From NCBI GenBank assembly GCA_934045075.1, contig OW203732.1, positions 10,158,701 to 10,222,700 on the forward strand: DNA of 64,000 nt, given 5' to 3'. The position numbers were made by a program, and so were the translations under genes. The first letter of the stretch is position 1. Every line of letters begins with the position of its first letter. Positions 33,361 through 45,100 of the stretch are shown in pieces. The notes beneath the pieces are model-generated. The model searched no databases. It was not told the DNA's origin and worked only from the letters and a program-made list of their open reading frames with translations. This DNA comes from Yponomeuta sedellus (lineage: Eukaryota; Arthropoda; Insecta; Lepidoptera; Yponomeutidae).

Positions 33361-35784
33361 ATACTTCACTTTAAACAATATAAACAATATCAAGACGAAA
33401 AGTAATAAAAATTTAAAAATTATGGTTTGGGCGTGTTGTGGTCAGTGGCGGACAGCTGAGTGGCCATTGACAAAAAAATTAGTTCTTTTGTTTTTTTTTA
33501 ATAGGTAAGGTTTCTTCGTCTTCTTTTTCGTAATTTAGATTTGAGCTGCTTTTATTATTTATAAGGCGAAAAAAGAACCAGAGTTTACGTAACCGGAAAC
33601 GTACTCGTACATCATCAACTGCAATCAACCGAACTGTCAGTGTCTAGTAATCCAGTCATGGATACAAGAATTCTTTAAATAAACCAAATAAAATGGATTC
33701 TATTGCGTGCAAAGGTAAAAGATTTCTTACATTTTCTTAATAAGTATTTGGAGTTTGAAAAAAGTCTTTCTTTTATAAGTTGATCGATTATTTTATTACT
33801 TTGTATAGATCGATCGTTAATTTGTAAAGCTTGTAATGTTGTATGACTTTTTTAAATAATAAAAACTGGAACGACTTCAACTGTTTCTTTAATTTTAGAT
33901 AGGTAGGTAGGTACTGTTATTTTATAATAAAACAGAAAAACTGGATAAAAACGGATAAGCAGGTAATATAGTCACATCTAGTCGATGGGTAAAGTGGTAA
34001 TGATGAAAATGAGGCAAATTTCGAAATGTGTGACATAATTTAAATATTTGAAAATGATAAATAGAAAAATAAATATAACATGGTGTAAAGAGGTTTGCAT
34101 CGTTACACTACCCGGGGGCATCCGGTACGAAATATTTTTTAAATATATTAAATAAAAAATAAACTTATTTAAGAATTATTTTTATTTAAAAAGTATTGTC
34201 AAGTAAAAATTAAATTAAAATTTAAAAACTAATTCGAGAGTAAGGTCGATGGAGGTGGGAGATGTGGGATGGTAAGTAAATAAATCAATTTATTCTTAAA
34301 TATTAAAATAAAATATAAAAGAAGGGCGATGAAAAAAAATTAGAAGGTGTGGGTGATATTTACAGTGATTATTTACACTAGACAGTTCCACTTTTATTCA
34401 TCATCTATCATTCATCCCTAGCATGGATCATCTAGCATTGTCTTCAACTAAAGTGAACATAACATAACATAACATTTACATACAAGTACATACATTGAAG
34501 GTGAAGATGTTCATTTATAGTAGACAAAATCTATTTTTATTAATTAGATTTATTCAGGAACTGGTCTAAATTAGTAATAGGCTTATTTAGCCAGTTACCA
34601 CCAGCTGGTGTTCGGTAGTGGTAAGGCTTATTAAAGAGTCACAACCCGCTCTATGTAAACTATTTACTTTTTAAAAATATGTTTAATTTGTGTACATAAT
34701 AACCGACGGGGATAGAATTCGTCGTAGTTGTGCTCTCAAGAGCTATGGTGGGGTAAACACCGTAACGCGTTTAAGCAAATAACGCGATTCTTCACTATAG
34801 GGTAGATGAGACAATTGCGTCTAGTTCTTTATCTACGAGTATCTACTCGTACCTAAAAAGATCTCTAAATGAACAACTAAACAGTCATACGGATGGCCAT
34901 AGCGAAGCTTTCAGAGTTCCTCATTTAATACGTATAATATAATAACCCTAAAAGAATACACGTTCTACTTAAACCCGAATTTCGTCATACTCCGTATTGT
35001 CATAAATACCACTAAAAAATGTCGTACGTATTCATTTTCCCAATAAATACATAATACAAACGACAATGCTGGGCTGAGACCGGAAATTAGTGAGTATAGC
35101 CTGACCGAGCAAAGTTTGCACCTCGCGTCGATTCATATCTAGCTTTATCAACAACTTTGACGTTCATTAAATAAACATTTTGTTTTTATAGTGAATAATA
35201 ATGGTTTTGATTTGTTTTGAAAAACAAGAATAATGTAAAAAGAGTCTACCCGAGACTACGGCAACTGTAACGCTGCCGAGACGCGGGGAAATAAGGTAAT
35301 TTCGTTTTACCCAATAAATAATCGCGATTTGACCCGTTTAATATAATAACTATGTATGAGTATCGCGAATCATTACGAAACACTAATGTAAAAAAAATCA
35401 ACAAGTAGGAGAACTCGTAGGACGCGTATCGGTCACAAAGATGCTAACCGTACTGACGAGACGGGACGATCACGGTTAGGTAAGCGAGGAAGCACCGAAT
35501 TCCAGTTGCAAACTTAGTTTGGTCGATTAGTAATTTTAAATTTTGTACCGTCGACAACACACCAACATTAACAACCGGGCACTCTATTCCTTTAAGGTAC
35601 GAGCAATTTTGCAACTGAAATATGGAGTTTAATAAGCTTTCGTTCAGTCTGTACTCTCGTTGGGCATAATGGTTCAGTTTAAAATAGAATTCACTGACAG
35701 CGAGATGAATAAGGAATGCGCTATCGATCGCCCACATTGGCGCAGTTGCAATAAATTCTTTTACAAATTAATTACAATAGTAAC
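33361..35784. other. No gene recognised; very AT-rich
   Basis: Low-complexity AT-rich DNA, with (acata)n at about 34456-34475 and taggtaggtaggta near 33900. The 97-codon minus ORF at 35444-35737 has no motif. Confidence 0.4.
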
Positions 35785-35885
35785 TTCCAACCCAGACTTG
35801 GCCCCCACGATGGAGTATGGCATAACCTCCCTGCGATGCAGGAAGAGACCCATACCCCAGCAGTTGGGACATACAAATGGTTGAT
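35785..35885 (+). mobile_element. Family A SINE, 3' tail only
   Basis: Matches the last 100 bp of family A (ccaacccagacttggccc ... ataccccagcagttgggac ... atggttgatat), with several mismatches. Confidence 0.75.
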
Positions 35886-35889
35886 ATCA

Positions 35890-36050
35890 AGTTAATAACT
35901 TCCACACAATGCAACCATTGTCCACAACGAGTACCAAACCGGGATACCCTGAACTATGGTAACCAGAAAAGGACTTCACAAACATTAAAATACACCCAGA
36001 CTCGGGCCATTTGTATAAATGCACGTCGGTCTCCAGTGGGAATTGATAGC
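35890..36050 (-). mobile_element. tRNA-derived SINE (family B), minus orientation
   Basis: Holds 'ggtaaccagaaaaggacttc', 'acacccagactcgggccatt' and a decayed B-box region near 36030 (ccagtgggaattgatag). Confidence 0.65.
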
Positions 36051-36071
36051 TACACCAACAAGGCAGACAGT

Positions 36072-36240
36072 ACTTTTTTTTAAATTTAGTCTCGATTGTG
36101 TCCCACTGCTGGGCAATGGCCTGCCCTTTTGCCTTCCACTCCTCCCTGTTCATAACCACTTCCTGCCAGCCCGGCAGAAAGGTCGTGATGTCGTCCCGCC
36201 AATCCGCTTGGGTCGGCCACGTTTGCGAAATCCGTCGCGC
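36072..36240 (-). pseudogene. RTE-like LINE C-terminal tail remnant
   Basis: The minus strand gives RKRGRPKR, then after a 2-nt frame change WRDDITTFLPGWQEV, REEWKAKGQAIAQQWDT and a lysine-rich end. This is the RTE ORF2 tail; the frameshift marks it as dead. Confidence 0.75.
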
Positions 36241-37560
36241 AGCACCCAGTCAGTGACGATTTTTGTATATTTGACAGTAGGTATATACTTGTTTAAATAT
36301 AGCATTCAATTATATACATAGTAGATCATAAGTAAGCGAGTAAGTGGATATACATACCTACATACCTTACATACCTTATGAGGCGGATAGTGTTTATAAA
36401 AAAATTACGATTAAAGGGGAATTTAATCAAAATTCTCAGCTTAAAGTTGCCAAGAGAGAGATGCTAGATGCATCTCTCTTTCTTGCGTATAAATTTATAT
36501 TTGTTATCTTCTGTTATCTATTTCTTTTATGTAGCCCATATACACCCCGCTGAGACGGGTCTAAAATTTTTGGGATCAATATTAATCAGCATGCACGCAC
36601 GCCAGTTTCGGCTAAAAGAAATAGTATTTGCTTTCATTCTGTCAGACATTAATAAGTTACTAGTAAAGTTCAAATCGTAATGTAGATCAAGTACATCGAC
36701 GCCGCACCTTCACGGTGAGATGGGCCGGTAAATAACGAATTTATATTCCCCTTAAATTTCTTCGTTCGCTGATGATGGGAACACATTCAAGAGGAAAATT
36801 ACGAATATCGTGCGAGCGACGTCTTGATGCTATACAAGTCTCTTTATCCCGGCATATATTTTGTATTTCACGGGTATTACCTATTGTCGGCGAACGCGCG
36901 ATACGAGCCACTAAATTACATATATATAAGAGTATTGCTAGAATGACAACGATCACATAAGAGAGAGCCGTAGGCACGTGTGAACATGAATAGAAAGGTT
37001 TAATGAAAAAGTTTGCAATGTTGGAAATCGTTGTAGCATCTGTGCCTGCACGTGGCGATACGAGTTGACAATGGTTACAGCAAAACCAACACGATTTATA
37101 AAGTAGCCGAGTGAAATTTGGAAACACGAAAAAGTTAGGCTGGTGGCGTGCGCCGGCGGCGGCCGCAGGGTGGGGCGAGCGGGCCTCCCGAGGCACGCGG
37201 CCGCAACAAATTACTGGCAAACAACTTCCAAATAAATTAACTCACAACTTCGGGCGTTTTACTTTCTTTCGCTAGATAAAAAAATAATTTCGCCCTTGTT
37301 CCCTGTACTTATCGAACAAAACTACGGCACAGATTTTCATGTATTTGAAGACCCTGCTTACGATTTTTCCAACTACAACTACTTGTGCAAACTTGATCAT
37401 TAGTCACTACCGATTCCACTCATGATTGAAACTACATACATATAAGCGGATTAATTATGTAATTGAGGTTTATGGATGCTCTACCATCCTATAATAAGTA
37501 GAGTGAACTTAGTATCAGATGACAAAATATTATGTAATATTGAATGAGTTCACGAGAATA
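36241..37560. other. No gene recognised; contains an unexplained 159-codon ORF
   Basis: The minus ORF 36741-37220 (159 codons) is the longest ORF here not explained by a repeat. It has one hydrophobic stretch (YVIVVILAILLYICNLVA, about residues 89-106) and a GC-rich N-terminal part at 37140-37220. No family is recognised and it may be chance. Confidence 0.3.
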
Positions 37561-37709
37561 TGGGCCAGTTTCTGAATTGAGAATTTCGCTAAAGAAATAA
37601 TTAACTGTAGTGCTGTCTCTCCAAATTTCTCAAAAAAGAGCGTGACAGAACGTTACCTAAGTATTTACTTAGTGAAATTCAAATTGAATTATTTCAGAAA
37701 CCGGCCCAC
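37561..37709. mobile_element. Short MITE with inverted repeats starting GGGCC(A/G)GTTTCTGAA
   Basis: The left end is gggccagtttctgaattgag. The reverse complement of the right end is gggccggtttctgaaat. The interior pairs partly too (caaatttct / agaaattt types). About 149 bp, non-coding, and repeated at 38496-38779. No certain target-site duplication. Confidence 0.8.
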
Positions 37710-37737
37710 AGTCAAATACTTATGTTTTGTCATGTGG

Positions 37738-38171
37738 TAATATTTCATAATATAAAATGCGGTGGTAGCTCAGTGGGTAGAACCATAGACTGGCAAGCGA
37801 GAGCCCCAGGTTCGATCCCGAGTGCGGGCATGTACCAATGACTTTGTTTAATTTCAAAGTTACGTACATTTGCGAATTTGTAGTCGCAATACCACACGCT
37901 AAACGTGAAGGAAAACATCGTGAGGAAACCCGCGGCTTGGTTGGCTCCGCACGTATTGACTAGTCTTTCCTGTGGGCTAGGCCGTCTAAGCTGTCAGGGT
38001 GGTATAGGTGCTGGGCAAGCCTACACCATCTATAAAACCATGTCCCAGGCACTGCAGCGTCGGAGTGGTCCCTTCACCCATCTGGTGTGGGTGAGGACGC
38101 CACTGGGCGCTGTATAAATCATCTCATTAAGTAGATGCAAAAAGGCCAATATTATTATTAATATTTCATAA
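37738..38171 (+). mobile_element. tRNA-headed SINE family D, complete copy with 13-bp target-site duplication
   Basis: The element 37751-38158 is flanked by taatatttcataa at 37738-37750 and 38159-38171. The head holds an A box (gtggtagctcagtgggtag) and a B box (aggttcgatcccgag), but the rest does not fold as a functional tRNA. The body has 'gtgaaggaaaacatcgtgag', 'gactagtctttcctgtggg' and 'taggtgctgggcaagcctac'; the end is an ATT-rich tail. Truncated copies lie at 13222 (minus), 59798 (minus) and 63190 (plus). The 70-codon ORF inside is a by-product. Confidence 0.9.
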
Positions 38172-38495
38172 ATAGGATTATTTAGAAGCACTTCAGCCCT
38201 ATTTACTGAATCTCACAGTTTCCAACATATGGAAAATACAAAAAGAATAAGGGCTATCCCATGAAGCTGATTTTGATTCGACACTCGATTAGTTTTTTCT
38301 GTTTTTTCTTACAGATTGGTTGTTTTTTTTTAACTATCCCGGACGATCGGGGGCTTGGCATGCATCGCATAAGCGCGCCCGGGGCCCTGCCCTTTACATT
38401 AAGGACAGACTTTATTACTTATTTATTAAAGCTTGCCGGTATCTTTTCTGCATAGTATCACCATCATATGACTAAATAACTTACTTCAGATCTGA
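38172..38495. other. No feature recognised
   Basis: AT-rich sequence with a GC-rich patch near 38340-38395. Confidence 0.4.
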
Positions 38496-38779
38496 GGGCC
38501 GGTTTCTGAATTGAGAATTTCACTTAAGTAACGTTCTGTCACACTCTTTTCTGGGAAATTTGAAGAGATAGCATTACAATTAACTTGGCTTCATAACTTC
38601 TGACAGTAAGGCCCGCCACTGTCTTACAATCCTCCAACAACCCGGACTTGGCCCCCGTGTTGGAGTATGGCCTAATCTTCCTACGATGCAGGAAGAGACC
38701 CGTGCCCCAGCAGTGGGGACTTTCATGGGTTGATTGAATCGATTTATTTAGAGAATTTCTCAATTCAAAAACTGGCCAT
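38496..38779. mobile_element. Second copy of the GGGCCGGTTTCTGAA MITE, split by a SINE fragment
   Basis: The left part (38496-38586) matches the reverse complement of 37561-37709 closely (gggccggtttctgaattgag ... aagtaacgttctgtcac). The right end (caattcaaaaactggcca) completes the other inverted repeat. Between them lies a family A tail (38587-38742), so the MITE was there first. Confidence 0.8.
38587..38742 (+). mobile_element. Family A SINE, 5'-truncated, nested in a MITE
   Basis: Starts within the body (cataacttctgacagtaag) and runs to gtgccccagcagtgggg and gggttgattga. Comparison with 37561-37709 shows that the MITE sequence resumes right after it. Confidence 0.85.
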
Positions 38780-39394
38780 TAGACGGTCAAACAAGTAGAA
38801 TAATTCTTGAAGTTCTTTCTTGAGGTTACTATGGTAGAGATGAGACACGTCAGCGCTTTTGGACGGTAGGCGATCTACATACAGTTGCCGAGCCCACTTC
38901 CCGGAAAGACATTTTATAAGCGCCAAAAAGCTTAATGAAGCTAGCGGCAAGGCTGCAGCTGGCCGCGTTCCACGGGTCATCACGCCGCAGACCGGGCGCG
39001 TCTCTTTCCGAACGTGCCTCCATAAATCAGCGCACGGGCACATATCCGTGATTGCGCACTCGAGTGTACGGATACGAACTGAGTGATAAATAATGGCGGA
39101 TACGCGCGCGCCCGGCCAGAGACTCGGTCAATTTGCTTTTAATTTCCCGCCTCGTCTATAATACATGATCCTCACTAAGAAGTCCGAAATCGCGTTAATA
39201 TTCCGGGTCGGGATTAGCGCGCCCGTTGCCATGGCCCCCATTTCCCGCGTGCACGGGTCACTTCCGGTGAAAAATAGCATATTTATTTTGTTGCGTCAGT
39301 CCGCAATTTATTTGCTCGCGAAGCAGTTCACAATTGTCTGTTATAAGTTATGCATACTTGCTTAATGCGAGGCGAAGAAGTGAGATAGAATATT
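38780..39394. other. No gene recognised; GC-rich, possibly conserved block
   Basis: GC-rich at about 38930-39270 without coding signal, with homeodomain-type words such as cataaatcag and ttttaattt. A role as a conserved non-coding element is a guess. Confidence 0.35.
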
Positions 39395-39505
39395 CTTTAT
39401 TGTATTTACACCGGGAATTACATAAAATACTTAAACAGTAACATAATACAGTATAATTTACGGCCTTATTAACGAAGGTAATTTCTTCCAGACAATCATC
39501 GACGG
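39395..39505 (-). repeat. Dispersed repeat family F, minus orientation
   Basis: Holds 'attctttattgta' (reverse of an AATAAA-containing end), 'cggccttatt' and 'aatttcttccagacaa', the reverse of the family F layout. Confidence 0.55.
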
Positions 39506-39789
39506 AAAATAACTGGTAAAATACGGGTAGTCAGTGCAACTTAACAATATTAAGCAAGATATTTTTATATTTAGTACACCTATATAAACAGTACATAAAC
39601 GTGAAATAAATATAGAATAAACAGAAGGGCTTTAACCTACATAATACCTACTAAATAAAATTAAGGAAAAATAGTAATTTTGCACTCTGCTCTTAAATAT
39701 TGGCAGGGACGGTGAAAATCGACTGTTTGATCTTTAATTTTAGCAGGTATGTTTGACACATCATCTTATCCTGTTTATGATAAATGAAA

Positions 39790-39910
39790 AAAAACAACCG
39801 GTCAAGTACGAGTCTGCTTACTCGCGCACCGTTGGTTTCGTTTAAAAAATTGCCTCACCAGTATCGAACCTCGAAGTTTTTTTGTTATAACCTCTCCTCA
39901 TGTTACGAAA
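39790..39910 (+). repeat. Family G fragment
   Basis: Begins 'accggtcaagtacgagtc' and 'actcgcgcaccgttgg', the family G start, and then diverges. Confidence 0.5.
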
Positions 39911-40028
39911 TACATTTTTTTTTCAAATTTCATGAGTGTAATGGGAAAATACATTAGATTTTGTTTACCAAATGCCAAAATAATATTGTATGCTGCACAA
40001 ACAGCTCCTCTGTTGTGTACGATTCTTA

Positions 40029-41330
40029 CGAGGGCGACTACTTATGTATGCGGAATAGAAAAAATAAACATATGTATATGGCTAAATATGCTTTTATTGT
40101 TTTTCAAAGTATTCTCCACTATGATCGATGCACTTTTGCATTCGATGAAACCAATTTGTAAAACACTTTTTCCACTCTGATTGAGGTATCTATCTCCAAA
40201 ACGTGCTGTTTGAACGCATCTACGGCATCTTCACGGGTCGAAAATCGTTGACCATGTAATTTATTCTTTTCATTTGGGAATAAATAGAAATCATTGGAAG
40301 CCAAATCAGGGCTGTACGTTGGATGACCCATCAATTCAATTTTTTGACCATCCAAAAATGTAGTTGTTTCCTGAGATGTATGACAGCTGGCATTGTCATG
40401 GTGAAGTATGATTCTGCGTCGCTGGTTGTTTTGGCGTATTTCTTCAAATACTTCCGGCAAACAAATGGTCGTGTACCACTCCGAATTAACCGTTCTGCGA
40501 TTCTCCAGTGGTATTGTAGCCACATGGCCATTAATACCAAAAAAGCAGGCCACCATTTGCTTTACAGTGCTTTTTGCACGAGCCACTTTCGTAGGGTTCG
40601 GCTCATTTTGAAACACCCAAACCGTTGATTGTTGTTTAGTTTCGGGATCGTACGCGTAGATCCAGGATTCGTCACCTGCGTAGATATTATAAACAGATTT
40701 TGAGTCGCCTCCGTTGAATTTTTTTAAGGTTTCCTTGCACCATTCGACGCGAGCATATTTTTGATCCTGAGTTAAGTTGTGCGGTATCCAACGCGAACAA
40801 ATTTTTTTCAAATGTTTACAAGACAAATGTTTATGTAATATCCTATGAATGATCGTCATACATGTGTCCAGAATAGCCTCTATCTCGCGATACGTAACAT
40901 GGCGGTCTTGCATTATTAGTTTTCGCACAGCTTCAATATTTTGTGGCACAACCACCGATTTCGGGCGACCTTCTTTAACTTCGTCCGTGAGCTTACTGCG
41001 CCCGCGATTAAAGTCACTAAACCAGTGATACACAGTAGTTTTTGATGGAGCTTCACCACCAAAAGTCGAAGTTAATTGATCTACGCACTGTTGTTGCGTC
41101 AAACCCATCGAAAATCGTAATAAATCATAGCACGAATATTTTCACGAGTGAGTTCCATTTTTTCAGCGATATGACATTTTAAACCCAACAAAAACCAAAC
41201 ACTAACGTATATAAGAGAAAAATATTAGCGGCCAGTATTTAAAAAAAGAACGAATTTGACCATGGAGGTCAGACATTGCGTTTAAAATTATTGGAATCCC
41301 AGAGTCCGCATACATAAGTAGCAGCCTATG
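40029..41330 (-). mobile_element. mariner transposon, copy 1 (about 1.3 kb), TA flanks
   Basis: Both ends carry inverted repeats of about 28-30 bp with the shared core ctacttatgtatgcgga, after cgagggcg on one side and cataggctg on the other. TA dinucleotides flank it at 40027-40028 and 41331-41332, as expected for mariner insertion. Its internal gene is on the minus strand. It is nearly identical to copy 2 (49753-51046), which lies in the opposite orientation. Confidence 0.93.
40094..41158 (-). pseudogene. mariner transposase (DD34D), copy 1, frameshifted
   Basis: Mariner transposase cuts and pastes the element at TA sites in the nucleus. The start is set at 41158 by comparison with copy 2 (MELTRENIRAM); the ATG at 41108 is an artefact of a 1-bp deletion near 41109 that breaks the frame after YYDFR. 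Recognisable parts, N- to C-terminal: HTH region (LTQQQCVDQL; APSKTTVYHWFSDFNRGR), the GRPKS linker, RWIPHNL, and the catalytic aspartates in GDESWIYAY, HHDNASCHTS and PDLASND, with 34 residues between the second and third. A 4-bp duplication near 40187-40194 shifts the frame again before the C-terminus. SPDLAP reads SPDLAS. The frame in between (about 310 codons) is open. Clearly inactive but young. Confidence 0.93.
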
Positions 41331-41453
41331 TAACAATTGGACTAAATTTTTGCCAATAAGTTCAATATAAAGACTAAAACTCTTTTAAAATATTACTCTT
41401 TTTATTAAACATTTAAAAATATATTTGTATAATCTCAAGCAGAGCGTAAAACA

Positions 41454-41645
41454 TCTATAGTATAAAAATGAATCCCCGAATGTGTTGGTAAGCGTAAATC
41501 TCGAGAGCAGCTGAACCGATTTCGCTAATTCTTTTTTAGAATATTCCTTAAAGTACGAGGAGGGTTCTTACTGCGAGAAAAAAATTAAAAATTAAAGAAT
41601 AATTTGTTAGGCGGTATTAAAGAATAAGTTCGTTGGGTCAGCTAG
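41454..41645 (+). mobile_element. Helitron-like non-autonomous element
   Basis: About 192 bp beginning TC (tctatagtataaaaatgaa) after an A, and ending CTAG (gggtcagctag) before a T. This matches the Helitron rule of TC...CTRR inserted between A and T. The body has 'ctcgagagcagctgaaccga', often seen in insect dispersed repeats. A terminal hairpin is weak, so the class is tentative. Confidence 0.45.
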
Positions 41646-41679
41646 TAAGAGATAAATTTACTCAATACAGTGTCAAAGA

Positions 41680-41745
41680 AATTGCTTTTAGTAATAAGGC
41701 CGCCAATTGTACTTTCTATATACAATAAAGAATATTCTGTCTATC
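41680..41745 (+). repeat. Dispersed repeat family F 3' end
   Basis: Contains 'gcttttagtaataaggccgc' and 'tacaataaagaatattctg', with a polyadenylation-like signal at the end, then (ctat)n. Confidence 0.6.
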
Positions 41746-43829
41746 TATCTGTCCGAACCAACGGTGATGGTGTGTTTACCCTTTCACCGGAGGCACTAAG
41801 TTGAATTTATCTATGTATTATTATTATTTTACAATACAGGAGTTTAAGATAAGAGGTACCTATATTATTAGATGACATTTGGTGCAGATAGAGGGAATTG
41901 TAATTGTATGCCGTTTGTATGTTTAAAAACCTATTTACGTTTGTATGTTGTTAGTCATTTCCCACGGACGCTCCCACAGGAATTGTCCTTGTGTAGTCTT
42001 CCGTGCATACATCATGCGTATCCGTAACATGAATGTATTTCAGCCTACAGGATGTTCCAGAAAGTTCCAATAGAACTTAGGGGAGTAATTGAAAACTTGC
42101 TCAATATTACAAATAACTTTTATTTTGGGACCAACTTTACTCTGGAATTGCGAAACAAAATATTTATCATTTTGACAATAGACTAGCGAATGCGTGAAAT
42201 AGCCTTATAACAAACTTCAAAAGTGATGAGGTTCTCAATTTGTGATGGAATATTTTCGTTTTATATTAATATCGCGTTTTTAACGATACAATCTTTTTGT
42301 TATTTACATAAAAGTATTGTTTTATGAATATCCCCGTTCACTAGAAGACGACTGGCCCGATTTGAAATGTATTTTTGTATTTGAAGTGTAGCTTACACTT
42401 CCAAAGTGTCCACATGCGCTGGAATGACGTCTATAACCAGTTTGTGGTGGTGCATCGACCGACAGAAGAACGAGCCTTCTTACTTTATCGGAACAGGGCA
42501 AGGCTTTGATCAATATACTGAACAACGACTGATACATCAAAAGAAGCTTTCACGAAGATAATTCACAGTAATACATAGTTATCGCCATGAACGATCACAC
42601 GGCAGGTGAGCTTTAAATGTGCGTGAAATGTGAGAGTCGGTAATTTTCCGCGCGTACGGATATTCCCGCCCACCCGCTCTCAATCCGCCCGCCCGGGGCT
42701 GCTGCATCAACATTCTCTTAATTATTTATTAAAATTTATACTCTAGTGAAAAAAATATTGGCTTTTTTCCGGGAGTTAGGCAGATACAGCTCAGGATACA
42801 GGTCATATCAAAATCTCGTTTTTCCCACTACGAACGGCTTTCACCATAGGGAACTTTCACTACTTCTTACGTTCTGAGATACAGCTGTGAGTTTAGGCAA
42901 GTATATAATAGGCTTACAGACTGAATTTAATCATTGAGCGATAATACCATAACACTTTCTGGCATCTTGGAAACCGCACCAGCGCGAAATTGGCACTAGC
43001 TGAAAATCAGTGCGGCGGCGTGCCCATTAGCATACTGCAAAATCGGTTACCATTTATAGTGACAGATACACCCGTAAAGTTTGTTTTCTGTTATATTATA
43101 ATTTTTATGCATTTATTGTCGTTTAGTCATTGTGGCTAATGTACTTCTTGACACTACTGTTACTTTCCAACAAACATATTTTTTTCGTCTTAAACTCGGA
43201 TTATTTAACTTTGAATAAAGATCACAACGCATCCTCGTCCCTTCTCAGCCACGACGCGGGATAAATCACTTTACGGAAATAACAAAAATAAACTTCTGGC
43301 TAAATAGAAAAAGTTGAATTTGCGTCAAGGCTTTCATAACATTAGCCTTCAACCCGTTTTATGTACACAGCCTATGAAAATACGAAAATATCTAGTCAAT
43401 ATAGCAATCAATACAGCGCCATTAAAAATAAAAAAAAAAATATATTTTCTCCATACCAAATCGACCTTAAATTGGTATCGGGGTATCTATTTTAGACTTC
43501 AGTAATTTATGAGGTTACTTATGTTACGCCCTCTTCTGAACTGGGCCATCATTGCAGAGTTTAACGGACTGCCTTTCTCCATTTTCTTCAGCAGTATTAG
43601 TCCAATGCTAGAATAAAGACCACTTGTCTAAATTCGCATGTACGTTAATTTAATATAGTTAATAGTATGGAAAATTAGTTTTCTGTCTTGCAACGGGCTC
43701 TATATAAATATTGTGAAAACCGTTGAACAGTTAATTGTTGTACCTATGTAATGTAACTAAATCTAACTAATTTTAGTTCAAAATGTTTCTTTCACAATTA
43801 ACAGAGAGAATTGTAAAACGGTCAACATG
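41746..43829. other. No gene recognised
   Basis: AT-rich with a GC-rich island at about 42640-42710. No ORF with a recognisable motif. Confidence 0.4.
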
Positions 43830-43912
43830 GCCAGGAGTGGGGACATACAAGGGATAAATTGATTGATTGATTGACGCGTGGTTATTACGCTCTCTCTCTC
43901 TCTCTCTCTGAG
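43830..43912 (+). repeat. Family A tail remnant, (ATTG)n and (CT)n microsatellites
   Basis: A 25-bp piece of the family A end (ggagtggggacatacaagg) is followed by attgattgattgattg at 43857-43874, and a CT run at about 43890-43910. Confidence 0.6.
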
Positions 43913-44629
43913 CGAAGGCCTGTGCCCTAGAGTGCGGTGGCTACACAGATAAAACTAAGAAAAAATGCCTCTAGGAAGATTTAAGTACTTTTGATCTACA
44001 CTTATAAAATGAAGATAGCAAAAAATACTGTCATAGAACCTTCTAGGAGTGGCTTCAGAGTATTTAAGACAGGGTAATCTGTCAAAAAGTGCTAAAATTA
44101 CAGGCTATTAGCCAGTTTTTGTACAGTAAAAACTGTAACGCAATAATGTCGGCAAGGATCCCGGTAATAAAGTGTCCTCACTTTACTTTAATGAGAGATG
44201 AGACTCCCTTGGAGGTACCTACGTAAATATTATTATTTCGTGGAAACAAAAATAATTGTTTCTCAAGTACGCACTTGATTATGACATTGGAAAAGAGATG
44301 ATATTTATGAGATGTCGAGTGGAGAAGTGCTCTACAGAATTACTGTAACTGTCGGAGTGTCTTGTGAAAACTTGACGATATGTCGTGAAAATGAAAAATG
44401 ACCCCGTACTGGAATACGTACCAGATCGATTAGAGGTATTCTATAGATTAATGTTAACTAAACATAGGGAAGCAAAACTTTTTTTTGTAGCCTTGCTACC
44501 ACGGTTAATCTTCTGAGTGTCTAATGCGCAAATTAATGGGTCAAATCAAATGTGGCAATGATATCACGAAACAAAAAGTATATAAAGCAAGTACTTATCA
44601 TATCACCTAGTTTTTCTTACTGCTCTCGG
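43913..44629. other. No feature recognised
   Basis: AT-rich; no ORF or clear repeat. Confidence 0.4.
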
Positions 44630-44720
44630 CCATCCTCGTCCAATCTGCCTTAGATCGTCGGCCCCGCGAGTTGGCGCTGCGTTTGCCAATTCGTGGTCCT
44701 CAGTCGGTAACTTCAGCATT
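44630..44720 (-). pseudogene. RTE-like LINE C-terminal fragment
   Basis: The minus strand reads SRGADDLRQIGRGWPRA, a degraded form of the RWTDDLRxxAGxxWxRxA segment of RTE-type ORF2 tails. Very short. Confidence 0.45.
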
Positions 44721-45096
44721 CAATCCACAATCGGTTATACGGTATATGTCACCACCCCACAACCACTTCGATTTGCTAATCTAAGTTTCTTAGCAAATTC
44801 AAATTTCAATCAAGTCTAAAGCCAGTTTCCAATTCAACAAAGCAAAAATAAATTGTGGATGAAGAGACACTTCAAATCTGTACGAAATTAAGTGCCATGT
44901 TGGAAAAAATAGTGCCGCCTCGTTGCGTAGATTATTTAAAAATAAATATTTTGTAGCAATTGATTAATTCGGCAAGTTATTGGAGTTCTAGTTTTATTTA
45001 AACTCCTGCGAAACCTTAAAAGAATGCAATAAAGCATTTAAATTAAGGTATGCATTGACCCATTTTCCAGTTAATATTGTTCATAAAATAAGTCGC
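44721..45096. other. No feature recognised
   Basis: AT-rich sequence without coding signal or repeat. Confidence 0.4.
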
Positions 45097-45100
45097 GTTT

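Noticed and set aside
34598..34609. caccagctggtg palindrome as an E-box-type binding site
   Set aside because: A 12-bp palindrome of this kind is expected by chance and nothing nearby supports a function.
35444..35737. 97-codon minus-strand ORF as a host gene
   Set aside because: No recognisable domain, AT-rich surroundings and a length expected by chance in 64 kb.
37761..37832. Possible tRNA gene (gtggtagctcagtgg ... ggttcgatcccg)
   Set aside because: Acceptor and anticodon arms do not pair properly and the sequence continues into a SINE flanked by a target-site duplication.
40323..40628. 101-codon ORF on the plus strand (and its counterpart at 50444-50641)
   Set aside because: Antisense shadow of the mariner transposase in both copies.
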